A stretch of DNA of 64,000 bases from Gammaproteobacteria bacterium (lineage in GTDB: Bacteria > Pseudomonadota > Gammaproteobacteria > Pseudomonadales > Azotimanducaceae): contig JAJFJZ010000009.1 of assembly GCA_021773565.1 (NCBI GenBank), forward strand, positions 1-64,000. The letters run 5' to 3'. Shown one piece after another: positions 33,936 through 41,222 of this stretch (within the stretch, counting starts at the first letter, position 1; each line of letters starts with the position of its first letter). A model generated the notes under the pieces. The model was not told where the DNA came from, made no database searches, and saw only the letters and a program-made list of their open reading frames with translations. Position numbers and translations under genes: made by a program.

Positions 33936-34517
33936 ATGTCTATAAGCAAACCATGGAAACCCACAACCTGCGAAGCCCCTGATCTTTTATCGTTATCTAG
34001 CAATTTGGTTGCTGAAGGCTATATGCGGATGCTGTTCCATTCGGCGGAATCTTCCAACCCGAAAACCAGAGCTCTTCGATTCGGTTACCTACGATTGGTA
34101 GACAAATGTACGTATGAATACCGGAATGGTAGGGCGTCATTGCAGGAGTACGTGAAGAGTCATGAAATAGGCACGCTGCTTCGTACGGCTAGCCACTTTG
34201 AATCGTGCATCAATTCAATGAAACGAGCGGTAAACTACCTTAACGCTCTAAGGAAGGATCAGGATGGTCCAACGATCTCCAAAAATATATCGGTACTAAA
34301 AAATGAAAAGCGAATTCGCAAAATCCGGGATTCAATTGAGCACACCGACAAAGATATTCTGAAACAAATTATTTCACCGGGAGAACCGCACGTTCTTATG
34401 GTTACAGACGAAGGATTATCTCTTGGAGGCGAGAAAATTTGCTGGCATGAGATTGCGAAATGGATAGAACAGCTTCACGTCGAAGCACATAAGGTTGCGG
34501 GCCACAATGCAAAGTAA
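33936..34517 (+). CDS. Helical protein with a HEPN-type RDxxxH motif
   Basis: A 193-residue, all-helical protein. Residues 131-136 read RDSIEH, matching the R-[N/D]-x3-H motif of HEPN ribonucleases, within an IRKIRDSIEHTDKDIL helix as in that superfamily. A preceding long helix pair (about 80-108) fits the four-helix bundle. The C-terminal 50 residues form a small extra domain. HEPN proteins often act in phage abortive infection or as toxins. It lies in the accessory block next to two membrane proteins. The motif is seen; the enzymatic activity and defence role are inferences. Confidence 0.6.
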   Translation: MSISKPWKPTTCEAPDLLSLSSNLVAEGYMRMLFHSAESSNPKTRALRFGYLRLVDKCTYEYRNGRASLQEYVKSHEIGTLLRTASHFESCINSMKRAVNYLNALRKDQDGPTISKNISVLKNEKRIRKIRDSIEHTDKDILKQIISPGEPHVLMVTDEGLSLGGEKICWHEIAKWIEQLHVEAHKVAGHNAK

Positions 34518-34626
34518 TAAACATCCATATAGCGGTAGTTAGACGTCTAGGGAGGTTCACCAAATCTTTAAATTTTTAACAGCATGTCGACTTACCGGTG
34601 GATTCTTTGTTCTTTTCTCCCTGCCA

Positions 34627-34974
34627 TTGCTTCTAATTCCCGGATCTTGGGTGGAGCAGTATGTAGCCGAACACACTAACTGGGCAATGGCGAAAGATAT
34701 GTTTCAACTCGTCGCGGTATCTGATCTGCTTGTTGGCGTTCTCCTGGTGATTCTGTCCTTTGGGGATATTGGGAGACGGACGCAGGTTTGGATTTCTGGA
34801 GGCATGGGACTGTGCATATCGCTACTCACCGTCGTTCACATAATTTTGCTCAACCCTTTCAATGCAGAGACTTTGTGGAATTCGCTGTTGTACTTCGATA
34901 CCGTATTATTCGGTACTTTGTCGGTCTACTGGATAATTGTTACTGTTTTTCGGAAGCGCCAATCAAACAGCTGA
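34627..34974 (+). CDS. Polytopic membrane protein of the accessory region (start uncertain)
   Basis: At least 115 residues with about three to four membrane helices (for example LLVGVLLVILSF and CISLLTVVHIILL). The given start is a TTG without a ribosome site. The frame stays open upstream and encodes a further hydrophobic helix, with a perfect GGAGG at 34551-34555; the codon 8 bases after it is ATC (34564), a rare start. The true protein is therefore probably about 136 residues. It follows the HEPN-motif gene and may be its partner. Confidence 0.5.
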   Translation: MLLIPGSWVEQYVAEHTNWAMAKDMFQLVAVSDLLVGVLLVILSFGDIGRRTQVWISGGMGLCISLLTVVHIILLNPFNAETLWNSLLYFDTVLFGTLSVYWIIVTVFRKRQSNS

Positions 34975-35137
34975 AACAGATTGTTTGTATATAACAATCG
35001 AAGTCTTACGTACAAGGGAATATAGGGGTAGAAATGAAAAAGCCGCCCTAAAGCGTCCTTGTTTTTCATTCTCACTTCAATTCGAGATACAACGCAAGAC
35101 CGTAGTGTCTTAGTTTGAACTACTTTTTTTTGTAAGG
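34975..35137. terminator. Inverted repeat between convergent accessory genes
   Basis: AATGAAAAA and TTTTTCATT form a perfect 9-bp inverted repeat (about 35034-35071) around a GC-rich inner segment. It lies between two converging genes and could act as a bidirectional terminator, although the stem is AT-rich. Nothing else is seen here. Confidence 0.35.
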
Positions 35138-35443
35138 TCAGCGATTGACAATCCGCATAGCGTCATGAAGCTCGCTATTTCTTTTTAGGTAGTCGGACGC
35201 GTATGCAATTAGATCTTCCAATTTGGCGTGATCATAGTTTGCAGACGATCCGTCAACCTCCAAATCTGTGTGTATAACCAGAGTCCGTTTGAGGTCGTTA
35301 TGGAGACCTTCCACCGTGCAATGACATCCTTTGATATGTTCGTGATCCAACACGTATCTGACCTCCTGTAGGCAAAGAGCTAAGCATACCGCAATAGACA
35401 AGTGCTTTCTGAGGAGTTCAAAATTCCGAGCGCCCCCATCCAT
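35138..35443 (-). CDS. Hypothetical protein divergent from the SOS-boxed three-Cys gene
   Basis: A 101-residue, Cys- and His-rich protein (for example DHEHIKGCHC near 33-42). No family is recognised; a metal site is possible. Its start is about 40 bases from the LexA-type box at 35484-35503, so it may share SOS control with the gene on the other side. Confidence 0.5.
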   Translation of the reverse strand: MDGGARNFELLRKHLSIAVCLALCLQEVRYVLDHEHIKGCHCTVEGLHNDLKRTLVIHTDLEVDGSSANYDHAKLEDLIAYASDYLKRNSELHDAMRIVNR

Positions 35444-35483
35444 ATTCGGGCATGATTGCGTTTAGATCCTTAAAGAGATATGG

Positions 35484-35503
35484 TACTGTACATATATACA
35501 GTG
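35484..35503 (+). promoter_or_regulatory. LexA (SOS) box
   Basis: CTGT-N8-ACAG is perfect here (35486-35501), with an alternating A/T core and flanking TA, very close to the enterobacterial and pseudomonad consensus. It overlaps a candidate -10 TATATA (35493-35498) whose -35 would be TTAAAG (35470-35475). It is 33 bases upstream of the three-Cys-motif gene start, where LexA would block transcription. Confidence 0.85.
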
Positions 35504-35535
35504 CTGTGCTAATACGACCACCTGGTGAGGAATAC

Positions 35536-36363
35536 ATGGCAGCTAACTCGCGAATCGAATGGACGGATCACACCTTCAACCCTTGGTGGGGATGCACAAA
35601 AGTTTCCCCAGCCTGCGATCACTGTTACGCGGAAGCTTGGGCCAAAAGAACTGGGCACAGCGTGTGGGGAGCGAAAAGTTCTCGGCGCTTTTTAAGCGAT
35701 GCTTACTGGAAACAGCCATTGAAATGGGATCGTGAAGCAGCAGAATCCGGATGTCGAAAGAGAGTATTTTGCGCATCCATGGCAGATGTTTTTGAGTGGA
35801 AAAAAGAATTGACGCCGTGGCGTAATAAGCTATGGGAGCTTATCGACAGTACGCCAAACTTAGATTGGTTGCTTTTAACCAAACGTCCTCACCTTGCCAA
35901 CCGAATGAATCCGTGGGGAACGTCTTGGCCGCTCAATGTTTGGTTGGGTACGACCGCAGAAGATCAAAAATGGGTTAATAAACGCTTACCACATCTTGCA
36001 AACTCTTCTGCAAACATTCGTTTCTTATCTTGTGAGCCTCTGTTAGGAGAAATCGATTTATCACCGTGGCTTGCAAGTGGAGACGTGGACTGGGTTATCA
36101 CAGGTGGTGAGAGTGGCCCCAATGCACGCCCTAGTGATCCAACTTGGTTTAAAGCCGTACGAGACCAATGTGAGCGGCATGCTGTGCCTTTTCACTTCAA
36201 GCAATGGGGGGATTGGGCTCCAATGGATACTGTTCAAAGCAATATCATTCCGTCAAGAGTGCTGAATGTTGAGTTTTCGACACCAGTCGCGCGGTTTGGC
36301 AAGAAACGTAGTGGGAGAATTCTCGACGGACAAACGTGGGACGGGCTGCCAGCGATGGCTTAA
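35536..36363 (+). CDS. Three-Cys-motif protein, phage Gp37/Gp68 family (DUF5131)
   Basis: A 275-residue protein; start 35536 has GAGG 7 bases upstream. The N-terminus carries the family signature WWGCTKVSPACDHCY, with Cys20, Cys27 and Cys30 (C-x6-C-x2-C), a variant of the radical-SAM cluster motif. The rest matches the Gp37/Gp68 pattern (LTKRPHLANRM, GTTAEDQ, SCEPLLG, ITGGESG). The family is thought to be related to radical-SAM enzymes, but its reaction is unknown. A LexA box precedes it, and its partner TcmP lies convergent, overlapping by 4 bases. A role in DNA damage response or modification is an inference. Confidence 0.88.
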   Translation: MAANSRIEWTDHTFNPWWGCTKVSPACDHCYAEAWAKRTGHSVWGAKSSRRFLSDAYWKQPLKWDREAAESGCRKRVFCASMADVFEWKKELTPWRNKLWELIDSTPNLDWLLLTKRPHLANRMNPWGTSWPLNVWLGTTAEDQKWVNKRLPHLANSSANIRFLSCEPLLGEIDLSPWLASGDVDWVITGGESGPNARPSDPTWFKAVRDQCERHAVPFHFKQWGDWAPMDTVQSNIIPSRVLNVEFSTPVARFGKKRSGRILDGQTWDGLPAMA

Positions 36364-37445
36364 AGAAATGCTACTGTAACGCCCCTGTTCGGGGGATATC
36401 CTCTCTTTCCACCCTGAGGACGAACAACATGAATTCGTTTTTCCTTCTCTAGTCGTAGGAGAGTTTTTTGTCGTAGCTGTCCATGATGGTAGATAGTTTC
36501 ATCTGACATAATAAACCTATCAATAGTCTCAATAGGGGTTGGCTGGTTCCCAAATCGGTTTTTGAGATGGTCTGCAAGTGGCTCGGTATCTATCTCATCT
36601 TCAATGAGAACCATTTGATTTTCATCATGTCCACGGAATCCAAAGCTGCCATCAGGAACTGCTTTCCAGATGGCACTCTTCATTAAATTGCATCCCTTTT
36701 CATGTCTGGTCGCAAAGTAGATCGAATATTCGTGAATGTTACCCTTCCAGAGTTCAAAATTTACAACGTACTTCGCGCCGTGATTTTTTAGTTGTGTGGT
36801 AAAAAGATCGTGTAGAAAACGTTTTTTTTGATCATTCTCTTGCATAACAAGGCACTGTTTCCACTCTTCAGATCCGAAAAGTGAATTGAGATGAGGTTCG
36901 AAAGTATCATGAGCTCTAAATCTGCGGATGGGTTCATACATAAATGAGATAAACACTTCGCTCTTAGCATTGGACAGAATTCGCTCGACTAATTCCATTT
37001 CACTTCCTTTAACGCCGAACGGATCTATCATAACGAAGGCGGGCGCCATACGAGTATTTTGTTCATCAATATAATTTAGTATCTCTTCCATATGGTCGCT
37101 AAAAGTGCCGTGAAGTACTTGGCGGGATACACCTGGGACTTCGGGTTGATTTCCTACCAACTGCTTAAGATGTTCTACTCGATCTTTCCTCTCTTCTATA
37201 AATATGCACACCACTTCACCGAGTAGAGTCCCGTTATCTTTGTGTTGTTTTACACAATCTAGAGCTATTTTTGGCGATCCTGGTTCACCACCCGCATATT
37301 CTCCGGGCCCAGAAAACCCATCAATAAAAACAATGCGATCATTATATCGTCCGAGTATGGGGAACCAGCCTTCTAGGTATGCTTTTAGTACTTGATGTTT
37401 TCCAAGTGTATGATCATCCCGATCCCATAACGTATCTTTAGCCAA
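36360..37445 (-). CDS. tcmP: Three-Cys-motif partner protein TcmP
   Basis: A 361-residue protein recognised as the constant partner of three-Cys-motif proteins. It begins with TTG, 8 bases after AAGGGG. Residues 41-49 (IDGFSGPGE) resemble the nucleotide-binding loop of Rossmann methyltransferases, and 141-144 (DPFG) is in the place of their motif IV, so SAM binding is plausible. The C-terminus is a small winged-helix-like domain (about 290-361). In many genomes the two genes are co-directional; here they converge. No SOS box is seen at its own start, so the two may be expressed differently. Confidence 0.85.
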   Translation of the reverse strand: MAKDTLWDRDDHTLGKHQVLKAYLEGWFPILGRYNDRIVFIDGFSGPGEYAGGEPGSPKIALDCVKQHKDNGTLLGEVVCIFIEERKDRVEHLKQLVGNQPEVPGVSRQVLHGTFSDHMEEILNYIDEQNTRMAPAFVMIDPFGVKGSEMELVERILSNAKSEVFISFMYEPIRRFRAHDTFEPHLNSLFGSEEWKQCLVMQENDQKKRFLHDLFTTQLKNHGAKYVVNFELWKGNIHEYSIYFATRHEKGCNLMKSAIWKAVPDGSFGFRGHDENQMVLIEDEIDTEPLADHLKNRFGNQPTPIETIDRFIMSDETIYHHGQLRQKTLLRLEKEKRIHVVRPQGGKRGYPPNRGVTVAFL

Positions 37446-37499
37446 AATGTACCCCTTCTTCTTATTGTTTCCAATCTATCCCCACGCCCCTATGTGGGG

Positions 37500-38312
37500 T
37501 TATGTCTTCTCAATGGACGGGTTAATTTCTATCATCTTGTCCACGATTGTTTGGTAGTCTTCAAAAATATCGCACTCAGAACCTTCTTTGTTTTTTAATG
37601 ATTCAATCGCTTTGCAATACAGAGTAAATCCTGGTTTTCGAATGTCATATAATTCCGGATCGTCATGGAGATCGTCGAACGTGCACTCGAACGAATCCCA
37701 GAAGTCACAATCAGAATCATGTTCACCCATGTATTCGTCAATGATTTCTTCTGCTTGTGCATGCGTCAACTTTGCAGGTTTTTGCTGGCCAAATAGTACG
37801 AAGAAATATTTCTGCAATGCTGTAGCGGGTCGGTTTTTCCAGCTTTCTATATTTTCTGGTTTGGATAAAAGTAATGCGACCTGATGCATAGCAGATGTCT
37901 GATTCAACCCTTTCAGAGGGATTTTAAAATGCTTCAGAATGGGTTTTTCTTTTTCTTCAACGGGACATCCCAATCCAATAATATCGCTCGCTTGGCCTTT
38001 AGTTATGGTTGAGTCCTGTGATGCGAAGCCATCCCTTTGAAGTCGATCTAACTGGCGATCGGTTACCTCATCAAAATACCAACGGGGCAGCTCGTAGCCC
38101 TCAGTTTCTTGATTTGCGAGGTTCCAACGCTCTTCGATCATGGACTTATGCTCTCTAAGGAGGTTGTCTGCCCTGGAAGCATTTCGTGAATTGGTTTTGG
38201 TCCGTTGCGTTTCCGCATAGGCATCACCTGGAGGTGGCGAACTATTACCACCTATTAAGGAAATCATCCAAACGAAAACCGCGACGACAATGATTCCGAT
38301 CAATATTTCCAT
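37500..38312 (-). CDS. Membrane-anchored hypothetical protein
   Basis: A 270-residue protein with an N-terminal membrane helix (about 2-22, EILIGIIVVAVFVWMISLIGG), a flexible linker and a large soluble acidic domain. No motif is recognised. It lies in the accessory block between TcmP and a lipoprotein, all leftward. A hairpin (CCCCAC/GTGGGG, 37480-37499) directly follows its stop. Possible membrane-located exclusion factor; speculative. Confidence 0.55.
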   Translation of the reverse strand: MEILIGIIVVAVFVWMISLIGGNSSPPPGDAYAETQRTKTNSRNASRADNLLREHKSMIEERWNLANQETEGYELPRWYFDEVTDRQLDRLQRDGFASQDSTITKGQASDIIGLGCPVEEKEKPILKHFKIPLKGLNQTSAMHQVALLLSKPENIESWKNRPATALQKYFFVLFGQQKPAKLTHAQAEEIIDEYMGEHDSDCDFWDSFECTFDDLHDDPELYDIRKPGFTLYCKAIESLKNKEGSECDIFEDYQTIVDKMIEINPSIEKT

Positions 38313-38352
38313 AAATCTTAGCTTCTCACTAACTCCATATCTCTATGAGGGG

Positions 38353-38802
38353 CTATTTAGCACCCAGGCTCCGCAATACCTGTTCTTCAAGCGTGCCACG
38401 AGATTGACATCGAACCGATCTGGGAGTTTTGTTTAGATTGTCAAAAATGACTGCGTTGCCAAATACATTTACTCTGATATCAGTTGATCCATCTTCCTTG
38501 TCCCGGAGCAAGACGTTGATATCTGCTGTTCTACTTTGAAAAACGTCATACGTACCAAGCGTTCCACAATCAAGAAGGCTATCATCTGCAGCTAAGCCAT
38601 ATTCTGCTGCAATTAAGCCAGAATCCTTAGCCACATTCTTCAAGGGGATGCCATTGTTAGCAAAATAGGAAATTGCGGTTTCCCAGGCCTCCCCATAAGA
38701 CATTGTTGAAATTCCTGAATTTTCTACACCAATGTCTGTAGGGGGTTGGTAACTCGCACACCCAGCAGGGATTAACAGACCGAACACCAGAAACCATCTC
38801 AT
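38353..38802 (-). CDS. Prophage lipoprotein
   Basis: A 149-residue protein with a signal peptide ending in the lipobox IPAGC. The start at 38802 is set by GGGAG six bases upstream; an ATG two codons earlier sits on the ribosome site itself. The mature part is a small alpha/beta domain with two Cys. A good promoter is 20-45 bases upstream. A lysogen-expressed surface lipoprotein that changes phage or host interactions is plausible. Confidence 0.62.
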   Translation of the reverse strand: MRWFLVFGLLIPAGCASYQPPTDIGVENSGISTMSYGEAWETAISYFANNGIPLKNVAKDSGLIAAEYGLAADDSLLDCGTLGTYDVFQSRTADINVLLRDKEDGSTDIRVNVFGNAVIFDNLNKTPRSVRCQSRGTLEEQVLRSLGAK

Positions 38803-38820
38803 TTGCATCTCCCACCGTAA

Positions 38821-38848
38821 ATTTTATTCTTCAATAGTAACTTGTCAC
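38821..38848 (-). promoter_or_regulatory. Promoter of the lipoprotein gene
   Basis: On the minus strand GTGACA (38848-38843) and TAAAAT (38826-38821) are separated by 16 bases; each matches consensus at five of six positions. It is back to back with the PL-like promoter, 13 bases from the nearest phage operator, but not covered by it, which fits expression in the lysogen. Confidence 0.6.
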
Positions 38849-38860
38849 GAAAATCAAAAT

Positions 38861-38902
38861 AATACATTTGCGTATTGATATATTAATGCGTTTGCGTATT
38901 AT
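38861..38902 (+). promoter_or_regulatory. OL-like region: PL-type promoter with two repressor operators
   Basis: Two 16-bp near-palindromes, AATACATTTGCGTATT (38861-38876) and AATGCGTTTGCGTATT (38885-38900), are 24 bases apart. The first differs from operator 1 of the immunity region by a single base. They overlap a rightward promoter, TTGATA (38875-38880) and TATTAT (38897-38902) with 16 bases between. Repressor bound here would silence the early operon that leads to xis and int. Confidence 0.75.
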
Positions 38903-38934
38903 TGGTTTAGAGGAATCATAATCTTGAAGCAGAA

Positions 38935-39063
38935 ATGAGCCGGGTCCGTACACAACACTGCAGACAGTTCCAGGAATCTCGGGCTCGCTGCAAACGTAAG
39001 TTGGGCAATAAATTCAATGAGAAGAGTTATTTAAGAGGTTGGTCTGCAGTAGCCAGTCGTTAA
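38935..39063 (+). CDS. Small basic protein, first gene of the int-side early operon
   Basis: A 42-residue frame from ATG at 38935 to TAA at 39063, with many Arg, Lys and Gln and two Cys. It starts about 26 bases after the expected transcription start and ends 22 bases before the next gene. Its basic composition would suit RNA or DNA binding, as in lambda N, but no similarity is claimed. Confidence 0.45.
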   Translation: MSRVRTQHCRQFQESRARCKRKLGNKFNEKSYLRGWSAVASR

Positions 39064-39085
39064 CCAAAGGAAAGGGATATTACTT

Positions 39086-39463
39086 ATGTCAACTGTATAC
39101 AACATTCTTCCTGGACGATCTGAGAACTTTACGAGGGATCAGATCATAAAGATTCGGGGAATACACCCGGGGCTTGGTGAGCAACTTGCAGCTGCAGCTT
39201 TTACCGGTTGCGGTTCACAGCCAAAGCCAGACACACCCAGAAAAATACCTGACGATGGCTTGTACATTGTTAACACTGATGCGCCGTCTGTATCAGGTAA
39301 TGCTCGGATGTTGCGTGATGCGCTCTCTGGCCTTACTGGTGAGGCCGTTCCGTTCACTTATAAACAAGTGAAAGTACTAGCCAGCGATTTGGGGCTCAGT
39401 TCCGGTTCTCCAGCTTACCTGGTTAGAGAAGGCCACTTACTGGAGCAGACCAGTGGTGAATAA
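39086..39463 (+). CDS. Hypothetical early phage protein
   Basis: A 125-residue protein with a strong ribosome site (AAAGGAAAGGG). The N-terminal half includes a helix and a short GCGS loop, and the C-terminal third (KQVKVLASDLGLSSGSPAYLV) reads like a small HTH. It overlaps the next gene by 11 bases. Not recognised. Confidence 0.55.
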   Translation: MSTVYNILPGRSENFTRDQIIKIRGIHPGLGEQLAAAAFTGCGSQPKPDTPRKIPDDGLYIVNTDAPSVSGNARMLRDALSGLTGEAVPFTYKQVKVLASDLGLSSGSPAYLVREGHLLEQTSGE

Positions 39464-39638
39464 CGTCATTCGATTTCCCCGTCGGCTTCGGTTGATCACT
39501 CTGCGTTACGAACTCGAAGGTGATGCGCATCGATGCACATTGCATGCGCTCAATATTCACCAGGCTAAACGAAAACTTAACCGGCTGCTTGTCTCACCCC
39601 CTGAAAACACTGCAATGATAATGATGAGGCCAGTATGA
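39453..39638 (+). CDS. Hypothetical small early phage protein
   Basis: A 61-residue, strongly basic protein started by GTG, inside the end of the previous gene. It overlaps the following gene by 4 bases. Regular spacing and coupling make it a likely gene, but no function can be given. Confidence 0.45.
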   Translation: MVNNVIRFPRRLRLITLRYELEGDAHRCTLHALNIHQAKRKLNRLLVSPPENTAMIMMRPV

Positions 39639-39865
39639 GCAGTATATGGAGCAGGGCGACCATCGCACCAAGAGCCGCTTTTAATATCGATAATGCTGGT
39701 ATCACAAAAAGGGATGCTGATCGCGCCAGAATTAAACAGGAGCTCGCAGCGTTCGAAGCCGCGGGCGGAGAGATTGAAGTACTCACTACCAGAGTTGATC
39801 AGAAAGCAGAGTTCTCTTTGGACTGGAGAGCTGATATGCGAAAAAATTATGTGGCGCCAGTTTAG
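39635..39865 (+). CDS. Hypothetical small early phage protein
   Basis: A 76-residue helical protein (for example DADRARIKQELAAFEAAGG) coupled by ATGA to the previous gene. The next small gene starts on the base after its stop. Unknown function. Confidence 0.5.
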   Translation: MSSIWSRATIAPRAAFNIDNAGITKRDADRARIKQELAAFEAAGGEIEVLTTRVDQKAEFSLDWRADMRKNYVAPV

Positions 39866-39967
39866 ATGGACGACTTCATTGCACTTGTTCAGTCCACTGT
39901 ATCCATGAAGGCATTCCTGGGTATCAATCTATTCTGGATCTGCTTTGTTTTATGGATGGTTATATGA
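39866..39967 (+). CDS. Small membrane peptide, 33 residues
   Basis: A frame with one membrane helix (AFLGINLFWICFVLWMVI), starting directly after the previous stop and overlapping the excisionase-like start by ATGA. The exact packing on both sides supports coding. Unknown function. Confidence 0.5.
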   Translation: MDDFIALVQSTVSMKAFLGINLFWICFVLWMVI

Positions 39968-40365
39968 GCGAGATTGTATTTGTTGAAATACCTCCGCCAC
40001 CTTCATTGAATGCGGCGCAGATGTTTGGCCGGTACGCCTGGAACCTGGACGCGCTCAAATGGCGCCGGACCCGGTACTGGAAAGAGAATATCCATTATGA
40101 GAAGGTCGGTGGAGAGATCCGCTACTACTGGAAGGAAATAGATCAATGGCTTACGTTAAACCACATCGTAATCGAATCGCCTACCGCTTCCGGATTGACG
40201 GGGAAGAGTTCACTACCACAGTCGACTGCAAACCTACCGCGACTAACATCAAGGCGGCGAAAAAAGAAGCCGAACACGCAGAATACCGGCTCAAGCTCGG
40301 GGAATCCTGGGAGTCAGTACGAGCCGAACTCCGAGGCGAACGTGTCCTCATTGCCAAATCATTAG
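39964..40365 (+). CDS. Excisionase-like protein
   Basis: A 133-residue protein; the start at 39964 makes an ATGA overlap with the small membrane peptide. Residues about 20-65 resemble a small winged-helix Xis domain: RYAWNLDALKWRRTRYWKENI followed by a gGxIxYYWKEIDQWL wing. The C-terminal 70 residues are low-complexity, basic and Ser/Asn-rich, and overlap the integrase start by 220 bases in another frame. The real functional part may be only the first half. It would bind attachment DNA and steer the integrase towards excision. Confidence 0.6.
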   Translation: MSEIVFVEIPPPPSLNAAQMFGRYAWNLDALKWRRTRYWKENIHYEKVGGEIRYYWKEIDQWLTLNHIVIESPTASGLTGKSSLPQSTANLPRLTSRRRKKKPNTQNTGSSSGNPGSQYEPNSEANVSSLPNH

Positions 40366-41222
40366 GATATTACGCTCAATTCTCGTTCGACAACTCTTTG
40401 CAGATCCGAGACACAACGTTAAGGCAATACGAATCGCTGTATCACATATACTGGAAAGCCTTCGAGCGACGCGCAGTAACAAGCCTTTTACCATCTGAAT
40501 TGTTAGCCCATCTAAACAGCTTTGATGTTTCCCAGAAAACCAAACGTAACGCATTGAGCGTATTACGCATAATTCTTGGGGTGGCTAAAGACGATAAGGT
40601 TCTAATCGAAATCCCGATATCGGCCAAGTGGGATTTCTCCACCGAGGAACAGCATGATCCGGATCCATACTCAGAGAATGAACGCGATGCATTGTTAAAT
40701 GCGCTTCTGGATTGGCCAGTTGCCTGGAGATATTTCTTGATGGGTTTTCATACCGGTATGCGTACAGGTGAAATGCTTGCGCTTGAGTGGAAGGGTGTCA
40801 TTAAGCCCTATATCAAAGTGATGCAAGGCCGCTCCAGAAGAAAGGTCGGGAAGACAAAAACGGGTAAGCACCGCGAAATAATTTGTCCCGATATCGTGCT
40901 GGATATGCTCGATGTCAATCCATCCAGATTCAAGAAATCATTCGTGCATCTGTCGGTAACTGGCGTGCCTATTCTGGACGAAAAATACCTGATGGCCAAA
41001 TGGAGGGAGGCGCATAAAAACGCCAAAGTTCGTCTGAGAGTTGGGGTCCGTTACCCATGGCGCGCCACTTATGTGTCATTGGCCTTAGCTGCGGGTGCTC
41101 CCCCTATATGGGTTGCAAAACAGACAGGCCACAACATCGCGACTTTGATCAAACACTACGCTCGTTGGATTAAAGATCGAAAGAAGCAAGATATCGAGGA
41201 GCTGGAGAAAATCTATGGATAG
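40146..41222 (+). CDS. int: Prophage tyrosine recombinase (integrase)
   Basis: A 358-residue tyrosine recombinase. The N-terminus (about 1-60) has an arm-binding-like domain, then a SAM-like core-binding domain (about 80-165). Catalytic boxes: Arg in HTGMRTGE (about 206), box II YPWRATY (about 302), GH in TGHN (about 327) and the nucleophile Tyr in KHYARW (about 338). Box II has Tyr in place of the usual His (YxxR for HxxR). It is adjacent to tRNA-Arg, the presumed target. It lies in the operon driven by the PL-like promoter. Confidence 0.92.
   Translation: MAYVKPHRNRIAYRFRIDGEEFTTTVDCKPTATNIKAAKKEAEHAEYRLKLGESWESVRAELRGERVLIAKSLGYYAQFSFDNSLQIRDTTLRQYESLYHIYWKAFERRAVTSLLPSELLAHLNSFDVSQKTKRNALSVLRIILGVAKDDKVLIEIPISAKWDFSTEEQHDPDPYSENERDALLNALLDWPVAWRYFLMGFHTGMRTGEMLALEWKGVIKPYIKVMQGRSRRKVGKTKTGKHREIICPDIVLDMLDVNPSRFKKSFVHLSVTGVPILDEKYLMAKWREAHKNAKVRLRVGVRYPWRATYVSLALAAGAPPIWVAKQTGHNIATLIKHYARWIKDRKKQDIEELEKIYG

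Noticed and set aside
37480-37499. Rho-independent terminator after the 37500 gene
   Set aside because: The CCCCAC/GTGGGG hairpin is real but no T-tract follows on the minus strand, so it is not called a terminator.
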